Shown: positions 60,785-64,000 of the stretch, piece after piece
Numbering within the stretch: the stretch's first letter is position 1
Layout: every line of letters begins with the position of its first letter
DNA from: Rhinopomastus cyanomelas
Lineage: Eukaryota > Chordata > Aves > Bucerotiformes > Rhinopomastidae
Assembly (NCBI GenBank): GCA_013400115.1
Contig: VXBP01007153.1
Span: 493,285-557,284, forward strand
Direction of reading: 5' to 3'
Length of the DNA stretch: 64,000 bases
Position numbers and translations under genes: made by a program
The notes under the pieces: model-generated
The model's database searches: none
Told to the model about the DNA's origin: nothing
What the model saw: the letters and a program-made list of their open reading frames with translations, nothing else

Positions 60785-63340
60785 TCATTAATCTCTTCTA
60801 TTCTATTTGATATTTTCATTTCGTGGTATTTTCGTGCCATGACAGGTACTACATGAAACTAGTCAAATGTGGAAATTCATACTTATTTAATAGAATAAAA
60901 ATGTATCATCCATAGCTGAATTAGCTTTTATTTTTTTACAATTCTGAACAAGAGACTGCTTAAGAAACAATAAGATTGGTTTTGGAAGTAGAGGGTTTTG
61001 TGCCCTGCAGATGTTCCATGTTTTGATGCTCCTAAGAATTTCTTTTAGAAGTCAGAGTACCTTTTTAACATATGCATGGCCAGTTTTCCTCTGAATACAT
61101 TTTTTTCTTTTACTAATAATATTAGTAAAATTAGGATTTTCAAACAATATTCACTGCATGAATATTTTGTTCTCCTCCAGTGTGAGTTCTAACAAAACCT
61201 ACAGTGCTTTGATAACATTTAAACTTGAAATGCAGACAAACCTTTCCTAATAAATCTCACATTATACCCTCAGCAGACAGGATATATTTTGGATTAGCTT
61301 GCTCTACCCCTAATGGACAGAAATGCTTTCTCTGTGTAGTCCCACTTCTCACATATCTGTCTTAAAAATAACAGCAATAAAGATGTGAAATGCCAGTAAT
61401 ACTCATTAGGTGAGACCTGGAGCAATTCAAACTGTGGATTAAATTTCTAGATATTGAAAATCAATCTAAAATTCTGACACTAAGTAACACTCACAATAGC
61501 ATCACAATATTTGTATCTGAAATGTCCCAAGTAGCAGAACTATTACGATTCACTGGCTGATCCCCATCCTGATGTAAGACTTTATGTTCAGTGACACAGG
61601 TAACTCAGCTACTTACTTCAGGAAATGTGTCTGGCTGCTTACATATTACATTTTTCAGAGATGGAAAACAAAAACTTGATTAAGAAATTAATTTCTATGT
61701 TAAAACAAACAAAAATGAAAAAAGAAGAGAATGTGCCTGCTTTCTGCACGCAGCTTTATATGAACAATCTGGCACATTTTTTCAATTTCAGTGACATTTT
61801 CTCCAATACAGCACGTACCGCAGAGCAAGTAACAGCCTTTTCCACGTATGATCGATACTGTACCAATCCAGTTCAAAGACAAGTCAAACTAACAATACTT
61901 TGAGATGGCTGGCACATTACGCATTCTGGAAATTCTAATTTTATGTAAATTTGGGAAATATATGCATGTGCCAGAGTTGCTCTTTGTTCATGCACTGTTT
62001 TAGCATGTCTAAGTAGGAGAGGCTGCCATACAACATGGGTTGCAAAACAGCAGATGGAGGTGGTTTGGTCTCTGAGGAACTCTAATTTCCTCTGGAAAAG
62101 TACTCAGGTTTGTTATTGTATTACTATGGGGAAAAATGGATTTTAAAATATATTAACAGTTAGTGCTTGTCTAGTTGGAAAATATCTCAGAATACCTTTC
62201 AGAAATATTTCTCTATGTGGACACTAATTCCTCTGTAGGAGTCCACTGTGAAAATGGATTAAGTTAAACTGGGAAAAAAACCCAGAAGTCTTAGTGTTGA
62301 AGAGCATCTACACAGCAACATAGAGCGCAGCGGTTATTGTGCTTGAAATTCATGCCGTGACATATTTTGTTGTAACTTCTCCACGCAGACAGACCCACAT
62401 TTTATTTCCTCCAGATGGACTTATGAATTGCTACTATTTCTTTCTGCATTTTCTGATAAAATTCTACACTGAAGACTGATTAGGGCTGACAAAACTTTGT
62501 AGTCAGAGGTTGAATAGTGCAGCCCTGAAATACACATTTTCTGCAGATTTAGAAAATAAATACATTTACACTGGTTTCCTCTTTGTTCTGCCACTGTTCC
62601 GGCATGTCAGATTAGCACTAGATGCCACACAGCAGGAATAGAAAATTGTGTCTCAAAAAGAGATGAGGTTTACAGTCACTTTAGGCCCTGTCAAGACCAG
62701 AGTATCTAAGTAAAGCAACACAGATTTAATAAGGTTGTAATCAGGACATTTTAAGCATCTAAAGGGTTTGTGTTGTCAGATTATTTGCTGGAGTTTCATA
62801 CCCAAGCAATTGTGTGCATGGCAAGGGTGTAGGAAAAAAGGAAGCTCATATTTCCTGTGCTCTTCTATATTACTCCAGCCTCAGAAAGATTTGCAGCTAA
62901 TGCAACTTTGATGTAGAATGCAAAACTGATGCTCCTAAAATCCTCACTTTGGTTCTCACCTTTAAGATATGAAATGCTAAGGTGGCTCTAAGCCTTGTTG
63001 GCAGTAGAACGAGGTCAGTATACATGGGACTTGACACACTTGTCTAAATGTGTGCAGAAATTCTGCAGGATTTTGACTCTCTAGAATTAGTATAATTGCA
63101 ACAAAGTTATGGTGTTGAGAATGCTGTGATTAGATAATGGTGTCAACAAATTCTGTTTTTCTAGAATGCCAAGATGCATTTTCCATTCAACTTGGATTTC
63201 CTGAACACAAAAAGGAGTAGCAAGAATCTGTTGCATTTCTTTGGAGAAAAAAAAAAGTTCCAGAGGGGGGAAAAAAAAAGCTGAAATACTGCTCAAGGAG
63301 CAATCACAAAATTCTTTATGGTGATGAGCCTTTAGTGCTT
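60785..63340. other. Intergenic DNA, nothing recognised
   Basis: About 2.5 kb of AT-rich sequence. The 92-codon frame at 61625-61903 (plus) begins at a non-ATG start, is rich in Lys and Asn and has no recognisable domain; it is probably chance. Confidence 0.5.
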
Positions 63341-63622
63341 AGAATCATAGAATCATAGAATCACTACAGATTGGAAGGGACCTCGAAAGATCATCTAGGC
63401 CAATTCGCCTGCAACAGCAGGATCACCTAAACCAAGTCACACAGGAACCCGTCCAGTCGGGTCTTGAATATCTCCAGTGAAGGAGACTCCACAACCCCCC
63501 TGGGCAGCCTGTTCCAGTGCTCCGTCACCCTCACCGTGAAGAAGTTCCTTCTCAGGTTGATGTGGAACCTCCTATGTTCCAGCTTACAACCATTGCCCCT
63601 CGTCCTATCACTACATGACATG
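63341..63622 (-). mobile_element. CR1 retrotransposon, 5'-truncated
   Basis: The minus strand holds the end of the frame (SDRTRGNGCKLEHRRFHINL and TEHWNRLPRGVVESPSLEIF, open from 63636 to 63427) and the full 3' end with an ATGATTCTATGATTCT tail. This is the least decayed C-terminal frame among the copies here, which suggests a younger insertion. Confidence 0.95.
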
Positions 63623-64000
63623 GCATGGGTTTGCAAAGTTCCCTCAAATAAGCTCTTATCAGACTTACAGTTTTCAATCCATGCATTCCCTGGAATGTTG
63701 CTTAGCTCAGCCTGCTCAGGGAAGCCTTTCAGGATTGTTTTTTTTTGTTTTGGTGTCTGTCTGAAGCAGGTTAAAACAAAGAAACTGCTTTTTCCCCCAG
63801 TTTTTCAGCACCATCTTTGTGGCAGGTTCAAGACCACAATTAAAAAAAAAAAAACAAAACTAAAAGCAGCTGGGTCTTGATGAGATCTGGGATAGAATTT
63901 GCCAGACAATGGATAGCTTAGGGAAAGTGAGAAAGAGTTTATTAAATCTATAACTATGTAGAGATAGAAGAAAGAAAAAGTTAAGCAAGTTAGTGCACAC
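63623..64000. other. Window end, nothing recognised
   Basis: Contains an A-rich run at 63842-63853. No gene or repeat family was recognised. Confidence 0.4.

Noticed and set aside
1..64000. Endogenous retrovirus or other viral genes
   Set aside because: No gag, pol or env-like frame or paired long terminal repeats were seen. All reverse transcriptase sequence present is CR1.
1..64000. SMIM30, a small membrane protein gene near PPP1R3A in human
   Set aside because: Looked for because of synteny, but no matching short frame was recognised by eye; it may lie outside the window.

Overview
The window is vertebrate nuclear DNA, almost certainly from a bird. The evidence is a large spliced vertebrate gene with GT-AG introns, low gene density, and at least 18 CR1 retrotransposon copies and fragments. 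Many of these end in the short tandem 3' repeat (ATTCTATG-like) typical of avian and other sauropsid CR1. No bacterial, plasmid or intact viral genes were seen. The high CR1 load (roughly 9 kb by eye) and a tRNA-headed SINE with a CR1 tail would suit a CR1-rich bird lineage, but the sequence alone does not fix the species.

Two protein-coding genes are supported. An intact single-exon forkhead gene, best matched to FOXQ2, lies on the minus strand at 4535-3720. PPP1R3A, the striated-muscle glycogen-targeting subunit of protein phosphatase 1, lies on the plus strand in four coding exons: 13144-13940, 37029-37087, 37198-37334 and 39571-42078. The exon phases close exactly into 1166 codons plus a stop. 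The two genes are head to head with about 8.6 kb between their start codons. Intron 1 of PPP1R3A is about 23 kb and holds several CR1 copies, including a 2.6 kb degenerate element covering the endonuclease and reverse transcriptase regions.

Layout: 1-3.7 kb is non-coding with a tRNA/CR1 hybrid SINE (257-447) and a CR1 fragment. 3.7-4.5 kb is FOXQ2. 4.6-13.1 kb is intergenic with several CR1 copies, one a nested insertion. 13.1-42.1 kb is PPP1R3A, followed by its 3' untranslated region. From 42.5 to 64 kb there is no recognisable host gene; this part holds more CR1 (one long copy at 52.55-54.21 kb with an N inside it) and a compound tetranucleotide microsatellite near 60.7 kb.

The two genes share no obvious pathway. 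FOXQ2 is a transcription factor known from work in fish to specify SWS2 (blue) cones, and PPP1R3A controls muscle glycogen. The most unusual signals are in the mobile DNA: the tRNA/CR1 SINE, a CR1 subfamily with two tandem 3' ends seen in three copies, and a CR1 inserted into another CR1.
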